42,821 bases of DNA from the NCBI GenBank assembly GCA_947625945.1, contig CANQQI010000005.1:1-42821 (forward strand), read 5' to 3'. Below are positions 9,701-16,587 of this stretch, in pieces. The notes under the pieces were generated by a model. That model did no database searches. It saw nothing but the letters and a program-made list of their open reading frames with translations, and was not told the origin of the DNA. Source of the stretch: an uncultured Oscillospiraceae bacterium. Lineage in GTDB: Bacteria > Bacillota > Clostridia > Oscillospirales > Oscillospiraceae. Made by a program: the position numbers and the translations under genes. Each line of letters begins with the position of its first letter. Positions within the stretch are counted from its first letter, which is position 1.

Positions 9701-9823
9701 CGCCTGGTCAGCGTCCGCACTTGGTATGACAATCTGCTGACCGGTCTGCAGGTCGGCTTCGCGGTGCTGACCGTGGCCTGCGCCGCCATGTATGTCATGT
9801 CCGCCAAGCGTAAAGAAAACTGA
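6719..9823 (+). CDS. membrane-anchored GH3 beta-glycosidase with swapped domain order
   Basis: The 1034-residue enzyme starts at the ATG after AAGGAGGAAAATC. A transmembrane helix at about 17-37 is followed by the GH3 alpha/beta-sandwich domain (begins near GTVLLKNNGALPL, ends near YPFGFGLSYTTF), a fibronectin-III-like domain (VTVTNTGDVAGKDV), and only then the TIM-barrel domain with APKHLAFNDTE and the nucleophile D916 in GLISEDF. This is the reverse of the usual GH3 order; the reversed order has been described in Butyrivibrio and Ruminococcus beta-glucosidases. A second hydrophobic helix (about 1003-1025) ends in AKRKEN. Both ends are therefore predicted cytoplasmic and the catalytic body outside. 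It likely trims beta-linked sugars from rhamnosylated glycosides at the cell surface before import. Confidence 0.9.
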   Translation: MSKNTKGGRAAMRLWRGLTTVTAVLLAIALVGQVLVEGFRTDIDKFLGTQSSMIVTDESGDKQDLYTYKSDYSSTKELLDAIEDLGERMNEEGTVLLKNNGALPLTADETQKVSLLGFSSYYPVMGGDMGSSLNENHGTDADTVDFVQALTAKGYKINTTLQDLYKSLESVFTTEIESWGGTITYTRITAPSIGGVFSSKEPSQDAMTSANAGWKDTLNDYPVMIVTLARAAGENRSYMPGAAGVDPEQKLNQTDPLGLSDDERDLIQAAIDAKGANGKVIVVLNNSSAMEIDELKHNDGVDAILEIGLPGGYGFYGVADVLSGAANPSGHLADTYAVVNANSPAAQNYGNYAWTNGNPEVSMNSALVEAENIYIGYKYYETRYMDTVLGQGNASNAIGSADGVAWSYDNEVSYPFGFGLSYTTFTQTLDSLTVDLAAKTVTAQVTVTNTGDVAGKDVVELYVSTPYTDYDKQHGVEKAGVQLLDYAKTGELAPGASEQVTIVADVQNMASWDSTADNAIGTKGNYILDAGDYYFTIGNGAHEAANNVLAAQGKTASDGMTAEGVAANVKTWSLSALDDTTLAYTKTGVAVENHLADMDLNYWMGEGTVTYLSRSDWAGTWPKTYMDMTATAEMVDVLDNDNYTITANGNPGSVTFGAKNGVTLADLKGVSDIEDERWGMLMDQILLEDCMIRTGFGGTSTKAIESIMSPEVIQNDGPNGIYSYPLGQYANTDASSGDPCVVSPDDPNLAYHFGTMSNETVIAQTFSKEMAKEYGEICGNYSLWANLTIYWGCGTNLHRLPYNARNHEYYSEDAVLTAQQGTSFVQGGMKYGCLIAPKHLAFNDTEINRTGVAVFMTEQQARENELRGTQAIVEDGALALMTAFNRVGCLTANSHTGLMIDILREEWGYKGLISEDFIQSANYAVLKEAVLNGVTMTCNTGESTMAAVSEKWNYWTVDNVSKDETLLAALKQAMTWQNYALANSNALDGLSSNSRLVSVRTWYDNLLTGLQVGFAVLTVACAAMYVMSAKRKEN

Positions 9824-9842
9824 GCTAGGAGGTAACATTGAT

Positions 9843-10268
9843 ATGGATATGAAAAAGCAATCCGTCGGTTTCTACACCACCGCATGCTCCGCCATCCTGG
9901 CTGTCGTGGGTCTGGTGGCCTACCTGATCAACTGCGGGACCGACTATTTCTCCAACCTGGGCGTCAATCCCGCCGTGGTTGCCTGCCTGGTGATCGCGGT
10001 AGTGGTGCAGGCGGTCTACCTGGTCGTCACTCAGAAGGGGACCCCCATTTGGACCGATGTTCTGCCCGTAGCCGCCTCTGTGCTGCTGGTCGTGGCGACG
10101 CTCCTGTTCGTCAGCGTCCGGATCAACGGCATTGCCTCCATCATGACCTTTGAAGGCAACGCCAAGACCATGGCCGACCTGACCAGCGCCATCGTGGGCA
10201 TCATCGGATGCCTGGCGGCCACCGTCGTCAGCGTGGCGGCGTCCTTCTTCGACACCACCAAAGCGTAA
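9843..10268 (+). CDS. small four-helix membrane protein of unknown function
   Basis: This 141-residue protein starts at the ATG ten bases after AGGAGG and 19 bases after the GH3 stop. Hydrophobic segments lie at about 9-29, 42-63, 69-92 and 112-135, with short polar loops and a short basic N-terminus (MDMKKQ). I recognise no family. Its immediate position behind a GH3 enzyme with two membrane helices suggests a partner in anchoring, export or stability of that enzyme, but this is inference from neighbourhood only. The second swapped GH3 (21854-24964) has no such follower. Codon use matches the GH3 gene rather than the downstream cassette, which supports pairing with the GH3. Confidence 0.75.
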   Translation: MDMKKQSVGFYTTACSAILAVVGLVAYLINCGTDYFSNLGVNPAVVACLVIAVVVQAVYLVVTQKGTPIWTDVLPVAASVLLVVATLLFVSVRINGIASIMTFEGNAKTMADLTSAIVGIIGCLAATVVSVAASFFDTTKA

Positions 10269-10279
10269 CTTTTCTCAAA

Positions 10280-10319
10280 GCCCGACCGCCCCCAGCCATT
10301 CCTGGGGGCGGCTCCGGGC
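10280..10319 (+). other. intercistronic stem-loop
   Basis: Arms CCGCCCCCAG (10286-10295) and CTGGGGGCGG (10302-10311) form a perfect 10-bp stem, extended by GCCCG (10280-10284) and CGGGC (10315-10319). No T tract follows, so this is more likely an RNA stability or partial termination element that sets the GH3 part of the transcript apart from the next cassette. Confidence 0.55.
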
Positions 10320-10347
10320 AATTTAGGACATGAAGGGGAGATCAGAG

Positions 10348-12114
10348 ATGAGCAAAAAAAAGCTTTGCGCTCTGATCTGCCTTTTGTGCCTGACCGGCTG
10401 CGCCCGAGTCTCGGAAAACCGCCTGCCGGAATGTCAGGTGGTCTTAGAGCAGGGGGAGGGCTTCACCGCCAGCGACTATCTCTGCCGGGGCACTCCGGGA
10501 GAGGACCTGGTTTTTTCCCTCCGGGCCCGGGAGGGCTACACCATCACCGGCACGGACTGGCCGGGGGCGGAGCTAATTCCCAAAGCCGGGGGCGTGGTGG
10601 AGCTGCGGCTGAAAGAGGTGCGGTACACCAAGACGGTGTCGGTTTTTGCCGAAAAGAGCGACGTTTCCCTGCAATATGATCCCAACTACCCCGGCGGCGC
10701 AATCGTGGAGGTCCCGGTGATCCCCGCCCACCGCCGCTGGAACACCGCCCGGGCGGGACTTTTCACCCGGGAGGGGTACACCCTGGTGGGCTGGAACACC
10801 GCCCCGGACGGGAGCGGTACGGGGGCCGGACTGGGAAGTAGAATCGAGGCGGAGCCCGGCACGATTCTCTATGCCCAGTGGGCGCCCTGGTCCCCGGAGT
10901 CGGACTTCCGCTGGGAGCCCCAGGGGGACGGCGTACAGATCACCGCCTGGCTGGGTTCCGGGGAGACGGTGTGCGTGCCGGAGACCCTGGGCGGGCGGAA
11001 GGTCATCGCCATCGGGGCGGGGGCCTTTGAAAACGGGGCCTGCCGACAGGTGATTCTGCCCGTGACCCTGCGGCGGATCGAGGACAGGGCCTTTTCCGGC
11101 GCTCAGCTCCGGGATTTGACGATTTTCGACACCCTGACCGCCGTCAGCGACTACGCGTTTTCCGGCTGTGAGGATTTTCGGACCCTCCATATCAACGCCG
11201 CCCGGGGGCCGGTGTACTGCGGCACCTACTATGCCACCTTCGCCGACAAAATGGATCGACTGAAGGCCCTGGCAGGGGTGGGGAAAATCGTCCTGTTCTC
11301 TGGGTCCTCCGCCCGCTTCGGCTACGACAGCGCCGCCATCGATCGGGCCTTTCCCAACTACCAGGTGGTCAACATGGGTGTGTTCGCCTATACCAACGCC
11401 CTGCCCCAGATCGAGCTGATCGGCCAGTATCTGAAGGAGGGGGACATTTTTCTCCACAGCCCGGAGCTGGACGCCGCCAAGCGGCAATTCTGCACCACCA
11501 ACGACCTGGACGCCGCCTTTTTCATGCTGGCGGAGGCGGATTATGACCTGATCTCACTGCTGGATCTGCGGCATTACGGCCAGGTGTTCACCGCCTTTCA
11601 GGCCTATCAGGCGGGCCGGGAGGGAATGCCCGAGAGAAGCTACGATCTGTCCCCCAGGGACTTTGACGAGGACGGGAACCCGGTCTCCACCCCCAGCTAC
11701 AACGAGTACGGAGACTACATCCTTTACCGGCCCAATTCCGCCGGGGACGCCCCCATTTACGGCCTGCCGGTAAAATACACGGTGGCCGCCTATCCCAAGG
11801 ACTTTTATTTGGACCCCTTAAACCGGGTGACGGAGGGCCTTCAGGCCCTGGGGGTGCGGGTCTACATCACCTATTCCCCGCGAAACGCCCTGGCGGTGTC
11901 CCAGGACAGCACGCCGGAGGCCATCCAGGCCCTGGACGACTATTTTCGCGCCAATCTGACCGCCCCGGTGATCTCCCGGCTGGCGGACTCTCTGGTGAGC
12001 GGGGTTTACCTGTACGGAACAGATAACCACTTGTCTACAGAAGGCGTGGCGCTGCGAACGGAGCGGGTGATCCGGGAGCTGATAGCCCAGCTGGAGAAGG
12101 AGGGGGCGCTGTGA
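10348..12114 (+). CDS. surface lipoprotein with InlB-like, LRR_5 and SGNH-like domains
   Basis: The 588-residue protein starts after AGGGGAG and carries a type II signal peptide with lipobox LTGC (lipid-modified C18). Residues about 105-175 resemble an InlB/Listeria-Bacteroides repeat (EGYTLVGWNTAPDGSGTG to YAQW). Residues about 195-290 contain BspA-type LRR_5 repeats (IGAGAFENGACRQVILP, IEDRAFSGAQLRDLTI). From about 308 to the end it resembles SGNH/AlgJ-DUF1574-like hydrolase-fold proteins, with a GSS motif at 319-321 (candidate Ser320 or Ser321) and a C-terminal GTDNHLSTEG segment supplying a candidate Asp/His pair. The spacing of that pair differs from the sister protein at 13691, so catalysis is uncertain. 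It overlaps the next gene by one base. A role in surface polysaccharide acyl transfer with the MBOAT protein is inferred. Confidence 0.8.
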   Translation: MSKKKLCALICLLCLTGCARVSENRLPECQVVLEQGEGFTASDYLCRGTPGEDLVFSLRAREGYTITGTDWPGAELIPKAGGVVELRLKEVRYTKTVSVFAEKSDVSLQYDPNYPGGAIVEVPVIPAHRRWNTARAGLFTREGYTLVGWNTAPDGSGTGAGLGSRIEAEPGTILYAQWAPWSPESDFRWEPQGDGVQITAWLGSGETVCVPETLGGRKVIAIGAGAFENGACRQVILPVTLRRIEDRAFSGAQLRDLTIFDTLTAVSDYAFSGCEDFRTLHINAARGPVYCGTYYATFADKMDRLKALAGVGKIVLFSGSSARFGYDSAAIDRAFPNYQVVNMGVFAYTNALPQIELIGQYLKEGDIFLHSPELDAAKRQFCTTNDLDAAFFMLAEADYDLISLLDLRHYGQVFTAFQAYQAGREGMPERSYDLSPRDFDEDGNPVSTPSYNEYGDYILYRPNSAGDAPIYGLPVKYTVAAYPKDFYLDPLNRVTEGLQALGVRVYITYSPRNALAVSQDSTPEAIQALDDYFRANLTAPVISRLADSLVSGVYLYGTDNHLSTEGVALRTERVIRELIAQLEKEGAL

Positions 12115-12332
12115 TGGAGCTTTGGACCCTGCTGCCCCTGGGGCTGGCGGCAGTCTGCGCCCTGGCCTTTAGGCTGGGGAAGCGCCGGGGGCTCTGGATG
12201 GTGCTGGGGGAGGCCTTTGCCGCCGGGACGGTGCTGACCGGCCTGGCCCTGGGGGTCTCCCTGGAATACCTGGCGCTGGGCGCCATGGTGCTGTTCCTGC
12301 TCTGCGCCTGGCCCGGGGGAGGGAAGCCATGA
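12114..12332 (+). CDS. 72-residue two-helix membrane protein
   Basis: A start ATG overlaps the upstream stop (TGATG); a GTG one codon earlier is possible. The Shine-Dalgarno is the GGAGGGGG run ending the preceding gene. The protein has two hydrophobic segments (about 4-19 and 28-65, the second possibly two short helices) joined by a basic RLGKRRG loop, and ends in a short polar tail. It overlaps the MBOAT gene by four bases (ATGA). No family is recognised. Such mini-proteins beside MBOAT acyltransferases often serve as membrane partners, as DltX does in the D-alanylation system; that comparison is an inference from position, size and topology only. Confidence 0.65.
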   Translation: MELWTLLPLGLAAVCALAFRLGKRRGLWMVLGEAFAAGTVLTGLALGVSLEYLALGAMVLFLLCAWPGGGKP

Positions 12333-13687
12333 ATTTCAACACCCTGACCTTCCTCCTGTTCTTCCCCACAGTGACGGCCCTTCACTATAGTCTTCCCCAC
12401 CGGCTCCGCTGGGTACTGCTGCTGGCGGCGAGCTGGCTGTTTTACGGCCTCGGAAGCCCGGAAGCGCTGGGGCTGCTGCTTCTATCCACGGCGGTCTCCT
12501 GGCTGTGCGCCATGGGAATGGACCGTGGGCCCTGGATCCGGCGGACGCTGCTGGGGATTGCCCTGACGGTCTGCCTGGGGAGCCTGTGCTTTTTCAAATA
12601 CGGCGCGTTTTTGGCGGAGCTGGCGGGCCTTTCTCCCGCGGAGAAAATTCTGCTGCCCGCCGGGATTTCCTTCTACACCTTCCAGACCCTTTCCTACGTT
12701 CTCGACGTGTACCGGGGCCGGGTGAAGGCGGAGCGGCATTTTGGGTATTACGCTCTGTTCGTGTCCTTTTTCCCCCAGCTGGTGGCGGGGCCCATCGAGC
12801 GGCCGGAAAAACTGCTGCCCCAGCTTCGGGCGGAGCGGCCCTTTTCCCGGGAAAACCTGCGCGCCGGCGGCTGGCTGCTGCTGACCGGCTATTTCCAGAA
12901 GGTGGCGGTGGCGGACAGCCTAGCCCCCTTCGTGGACCGGGTCTACGGCGGAGAAGGGGGCGGCCCGGCGGTGCTGTTGGCCACGTTCCTCTTTGGATTC
13001 CAGATCTACTGCGATTTTGCCGGCTACTCCAACATCGCCCGGGGCACCGCCAAGCTGCTGGGCGTCGATTTGACGGAGAATTTCCGTCGTCCCTTCGAGG
13101 CGACGACGGTGCGGGACTTCTGGCGGCGGTGGCACGTCAGCCTGACCTCCTGGTTTACGGACTATGTCTATATTCCCCTGGGCGGCAGCCGGAAGGGGCT
13201 CAAGCGGCGGCTTATCAACCTGATGACCGTGTTTTTACTCAGCGGCCTGTGGCACGGGGCCGGGTGGAACTTCCTCCTTTGGGGCGCTGTCCATGGGTTT
13301 TATCAGGTCGGCGGGGTGCTCTGGGACCGGTTCGGGCCCAAGACAATAAAAAAATGCCCGCCCCTTTTCGGACGGTTGCGGACCTATCTGCTGGTGAGCC
13401 TGCCCTGGCTGCTGTTCCGGGCCGGTTCCTTGCCGGCGGCAGGGACCCTGCTTGCCCGGCTGGGCGGGGGATGGAATGTCTGGCCCCTGGACCTGCCCGC
13501 CTTGCTTTTACTGACGGTGCCGCTGCTTTGTATGCCTGCGCTGGAAAACCTGCCCCGGCTGGGGCGGGAAGCGACTCCGGAGCGGGCGGCGCTGGTGGGA
13601 TTTACGGGCGTTTTGGCGGTGGGCCTTGCCTGGCTGGCCGGATTGGCGGCGGGCGGGGAGAACACCTTCATTTATTTTCAGTTTTAG
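12329..13687 (+). CDS. MBOAT-family membrane O-acyltransferase (AlgI/DltB-like)
   Basis: The 452-residue polytopic membrane protein belongs to the membrane-bound O-acyltransferases, which move acyl groups across the membrane onto extracellular glycans. Characteristic elements seen: LPAGISFYTFQTLSYVLDVY (109-128), FFPQLVAGPIERP (147-159), FWRRWHVSLTSWFTDY (264-279) and the catalytic histidine H309 in LSGLWHGAGWNFLLWGAVHG, with a second histidine H322. Length and motif order fit AlgI/DltB relatives. It is translationally coupled to the two-helix protein upstream and precedes an SGNH-fold protein by three bases. MBOAT plus SGNH is the usual pairing for glycan O-acetylation, so surface polysaccharide O-acylation is likely. 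The location inside an L-rhamnose catabolic unit is unusual. Confidence 0.92.
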   Translation: MNFNTLTFLLFFPTVTALHYSLPHRLRWVLLLAASWLFYGLGSPEALGLLLLSTAVSWLCAMGMDRGPWIRRTLLGIALTVCLGSLCFFKYGAFLAELAGLSPAEKILLPAGISFYTFQTLSYVLDVYRGRVKAERHFGYYALFVSFFPQLVAGPIERPEKLLPQLRAERPFSRENLRAGGWLLLTGYFQKVAVADSLAPFVDRVYGGEGGGPAVLLATFLFGFQIYCDFAGYSNIARGTAKLLGVDLTENFRRPFEATTVRDFWRRWHVSLTSWFTDYVYIPLGGSRKGLKRRLINLMTVFLLSGLWHGAGWNFLLWGAVHGFYQVGGVLWDRFGPKTIKKCPPLFGRLRTYLLVSLPWLLFRAGSLPAAGTLLARLGGGWNVWPLDLPALLLLTVPLLCMPALENLPRLGREATPERAALVGFTGVLAVGLAWLAGLAAGGENTFIYFQF

Positions 13688-13690
13688 CCT

Positions 13691-15103
13691 ATGAAAAAGA
13701 CTTGGATTTTTTGGACCAGCCTGGTCCTGCTGCTGTCGGTCCCGGCAACGCTCCTGGCCTGGGGCTTCGGCCTGCCGGAGCAGTTTGGAGACACCTTTTT
13801 GGGGGAGCTGAAGGAAAAAACCAGGCTCCTTTCCCAAACGGAGGGGAAGCGGATCGTCCTGGTAGGGGGCAGCAGCCTGGCCTTTGGGGTGGACAGCGCC
13901 CTGCTGGAGCGGGAGCTGCCGGAATACCGGGTGGTCAACTTCGGCATGTACGCCGCCCTGGGCACCACGGTGATGCTGGATCTGTCGGAGCCTCTGATCC
14001 GGGAGGGGGACATTGTGATCCTCCTGCCGGAGCAACAGAGGCAGACCCTCTCCGGCTTTTTTGACCCGGCGATTGCCTGGCAGGGGCTGGACGGGGCCTA
14101 CGATCTGCTCCGGTCCCTTCCGGGGGAGAAGCTGGCCCGGCTGGCCGGGGCGTTCCCGGAATTTGCCGGGGAAAAATGGGCCTACTTTCTCGCGGGGACC
14201 CGGCCGGAGCCCCAGGGGGTCTACCGGAAGAGCGTTTTCAACGAATATGGGGACGTGGTCAGCCCCCTCTGCGGGGAAAACCGGATGCCGGGCGGCTTTG
14301 AGGTTGACACGCCCATCGTCTTTGACCCTGCCATGCTGACGGAGGAATTCGTCCGGCAGGTGGAAGGCTATCGCCGGGCGCTGGAGACCCGGGGGGCCCA
14401 GGTGTGGTACGGCTTTTGCCCCATGAACGCTCTGGCGGCCCAGACCCAGGGGATCGAGGATTTCTGCCAGGCGGTGACGGAAAAGCTGGGCCTGCCCATC
14501 ATGGGGGACCCCAGGGACAGTATTCTCCCCGCCGGGTGGTTTTTCGACACCAATTTCCATCTCAATTCCAGCGGAAAGACGGTCTACACCCGCCTTTTGG
14601 TCCGCAATATCAAGGCCATGCTGGGAGACAGCAGCCCTACCCAGATCGCACTGCCTTCCATGCCTGCCTTGGACCAGACGGCGCTTGAGGGGGACAATAC
14701 CGACGCCGAATGCTTTACCTATACTGAAGACGCTTCCGGCCTGACGGTGACGGGCCTGACCCCAGAGGGCCTGACCCGGCGGACGCTGACGGTGCCCGCC
14801 TCCTGGGAGGGAAAGCCGGTGGTGGCCATCGCCGCCGGGGCCTTCTCCCAGGCCGAGGTTCTGGAACGGGTGACGGTCCAGGGCAATATCCGCGCCATCG
14901 GCGACGGCGCCTTCTCGGGCTGCGGCGCCCTGGGGGAAATTCGGCTCACCGCTTTGGATCCGGGGACCTGCCGGGTAGGGCAGGACCTGCTGGAGGGGAC
15001 CTCCGCCCGGATCCTGGTGCCGAAAAAAGCACTGGCGGATTACAAAACCAACTATTTCTGGTCTGTCTACGCGGACCGGATCGAGGCTTATTCGTCATTC
15101 TAA
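13691..15103 (+). CDS. SGNH/AlgJ-like exported protein with C-terminal LRR_5 repeats
   Basis: The 470-residue protein begins with a signal anchor (MKKTWIFWTSLVLLLSVPAT). The SGNH-like domain has block I at IVLVGGSSLAFGVDS (Ser61/Ser62 candidate nucleophile) and a late FDTNFHLNSSG segment (D286, H290) that fits the Asp-His pair of DltD/AlgJ-type proteins. Residues about 345-470 contain BspA-type LRR_5 repeats (IAAGAFSQAEVLERVTV, IGDGAFSGCGALGEIRL). It is paralogous in plan to the lipoprotein at 10348, but with the LRR part at the other end. No Shine-Dalgarno precedes the ATG, which lies three bases after the MBOAT stop, so translation probably depends on reinitiation. Inferred role: the extracellular acyl-transfer partner of the MBOAT protein. 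Confidence 0.82.
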   Translation: MKKTWIFWTSLVLLLSVPATLLAWGFGLPEQFGDTFLGELKEKTRLLSQTEGKRIVLVGGSSLAFGVDSALLERELPEYRVVNFGMYAALGTTVMLDLSEPLIREGDIVILLPEQQRQTLSGFFDPAIAWQGLDGAYDLLRSLPGEKLARLAGAFPEFAGEKWAYFLAGTRPEPQGVYRKSVFNEYGDVVSPLCGENRMPGGFEVDTPIVFDPAMLTEEFVRQVEGYRRALETRGAQVWYGFCPMNALAAQTQGIEDFCQAVTEKLGLPIMGDPRDSILPAGWFFDTNFHLNSSGKTVYTRLLVRNIKAMLGDSSPTQIALPSMPALDQTALEGDNTDAECFTYTEDASGLTVTGLTPEGLTRRTLTVPASWEGKPVVAIAAGAFSQAEVLERVTVQGNIRAIGDGAFSGCGALGEIRLTALDPGTCRVGQDLLEGTSARILVPKKALADYKTNYFWSVYADRIEAYSSF

Positions 15104-15116
15104 AAGGAGGCAGTGT

Positions 15117-16583
15117 ATGGGAAGCTGTTATTTGGCGGTGGACATCGGCGCGTCCTCCGGCCGGCACATTCTGGGCCATGTGGAGGACGGGCGGCTGGTT
15201 TTGGAGGAGGTGTACCGCTTCGAGAACCGCCAGCTCCGCAGGAACGGCCACGACTGCTGGGATATGGAAAATCTCTGGCAGGGCATTCTGGAAGGGATGC
15301 GGGCCTGCAAGGCCCTGGGTAAAATTCCCGATACCATGGGCATCGACACCTGGGCGGTGGACTATGTGCTTCTGGATGGGGAAGGGAACCAAATCGGCGA
15401 CGCGGTGGCCTACCGGGACGGCCGGACCACCGGGATGGACGCCCTGGTGGACGCCATCGTGCCCCGGAGCGACCTGTATGCCCGCACCGGCATCCAGTAC
15501 CAGACCTTCAACACCGTCTATCAGCTCATGGCCCTGAAACAGGAGCACTCGGAGCAGCTGGAGCGGGCGGAGAGGCTGCTGATGATCCCGGACTACTTTA
15601 ACTTTAGGCTCACCGGGGTGAAAAAACAGGAGTACACCAACGCCACCTCCACCAGCCTGGTGAACGCGGCGGACAAGACCTGGGATAGGGAGCTAATCGC
15701 CCGGCTGGGCCTGCCGGGGAAGCTCTTCGGGGAGCTGTCCGTGCCGGGGACCGTCGTCGGAGACCTGACCCCCCAAATACAGGAGGCGGTGGGCTTCAAC
15801 ACCACTGTGATCCTGCCCGCCACCCACGACACCGGCTCCGCCTTCCTGGCGGTGCCTGCCCAGGACGACCGGGCGGTGTACCTGTCCAGCGGCACCTGGA
15901 GCCTGCTGGGGGTGGAAAACGAAGCTCCCATCACTACCGAGGCCAGCCGCCTGCAAAACTTTACCAACGAGGGCGGGGCCTGGTATCGGTTCCGCTACCT
16001 CAAGAACATCATGGGTCTGTGGATGATCCAGTCCATTCGCCGGGAGCTGAATGGCGTGGCCTATGTGGCGGGCAAGACCAGCGCCCATGCCGCCGGACGG
16101 TTTTATTCCTTCCCGGATCTCATCGAGGAAGCGAAGAAGGCGGCGGACTTTCCAGCGGTAGTGGACGCCAATGACGACTGCTTTCTTGCCCCGGACAGCA
16201 TGATCGATGCCATCAAAGCCTTCTGTGCCAAAACGGGCCAGCCGGCGCCCGCCACCGTTGGGGAGATCATGCAGACGGTGTACCGCAGCCTGGCCAGGTG
16301 CTACAAGGATGCCATCGAAGGCTTGCGTCAGCTTACGGGGAAACAATATACCAGCGTGAACATCGTCGGCGGCGGCTGCCAGGACGGCTATCTCAATCAG
16401 ATGACCGCTGACGCCACGGGCCTGCCCGTTTATGCCGGCCCGGTGGAGGGCACCGCCATCGGCAATCTCATGGTCCAGATGATCGCCGGCGGCGAATTTC
16501 CGGATCTAGCCGCCGCCCGGGCGGCCATCCGGAGGAGCTTCCAGATCCATAAAATCCTACCCCAACAAAATCAAGGAGGTTGA
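15117..16583 (+). CDS. rhaB: rhamnulokinase
   Basis: The 488-residue sugar kinase of the FGGY family phosphorylates L-rhamnulose to L-rhamnulose-1-phosphate in the cytoplasm. The phosphate-1 loop is at VDIGASSGRHI (D9 to I18), followed by WDMENLW and GIDTWAVDYVLL, which are typical of RhaB rather than of xylulokinase or glycerol kinase. The adenosine-binding region includes SSGTWSLLGVE and NIVGGGCQDGYLNQMTADA. Length matches RhaB. The start is the ATG after AAAGGAGGCAGTGT. It sits 13 bases after the SGNH protein and four bases before the isomerase-like gene, and with the aldolase at 18031 completes the lower L-rhamnose pathway. Confidence 0.95.
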   Translation: MGSCYLAVDIGASSGRHILGHVEDGRLVLEEVYRFENRQLRRNGHDCWDMENLWQGILEGMRACKALGKIPDTMGIDTWAVDYVLLDGEGNQIGDAVAYRDGRTTGMDALVDAIVPRSDLYARTGIQYQTFNTVYQLMALKQEHSEQLERAERLLMIPDYFNFRLTGVKKQEYTNATSTSLVNAADKTWDRELIARLGLPGKLFGELSVPGTVVGDLTPQIQEAVGFNTTVILPATHDTGSAFLAVPAQDDRAVYLSSGTWSLLGVENEAPITTEASRLQNFTNEGGAWYRFRYLKNIMGLWMIQSIRRELNGVAYVAGKTSAHAAGRFYSFPDLIEEAKKAADFPAVVDANDDCFLAPDSMIDAIKAFCAKTGQPAPATVGEIMQTVYRSLARCYKDAIEGLRQLTGKQYTSVNIVGGGCQDGYLNQMTADATGLPVYAGPVEGTAIGNLMVQMIAGGEFPDLAAARAAIRRSFQIHKILPQQNQGG

Positions 16584-16587
16584 TCGT

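Noticed and set aside
6398-9838. Very long open frame on the - strand opposite the first GH3 gene
   Set aside because: The + strand gene has clear GH3 domains; the antisense frame is low-complexity (Gly, Val, His, Ala rich) as expected from strong C-ending codon bias, and has no ribosome site.
12505-14064. Long alternative + frame across the MBOAT and SGNH genes
   Set aside because: Arg/Gly/Pro/Ala-rich shadow that crosses a true gene boundary; no domain seen.
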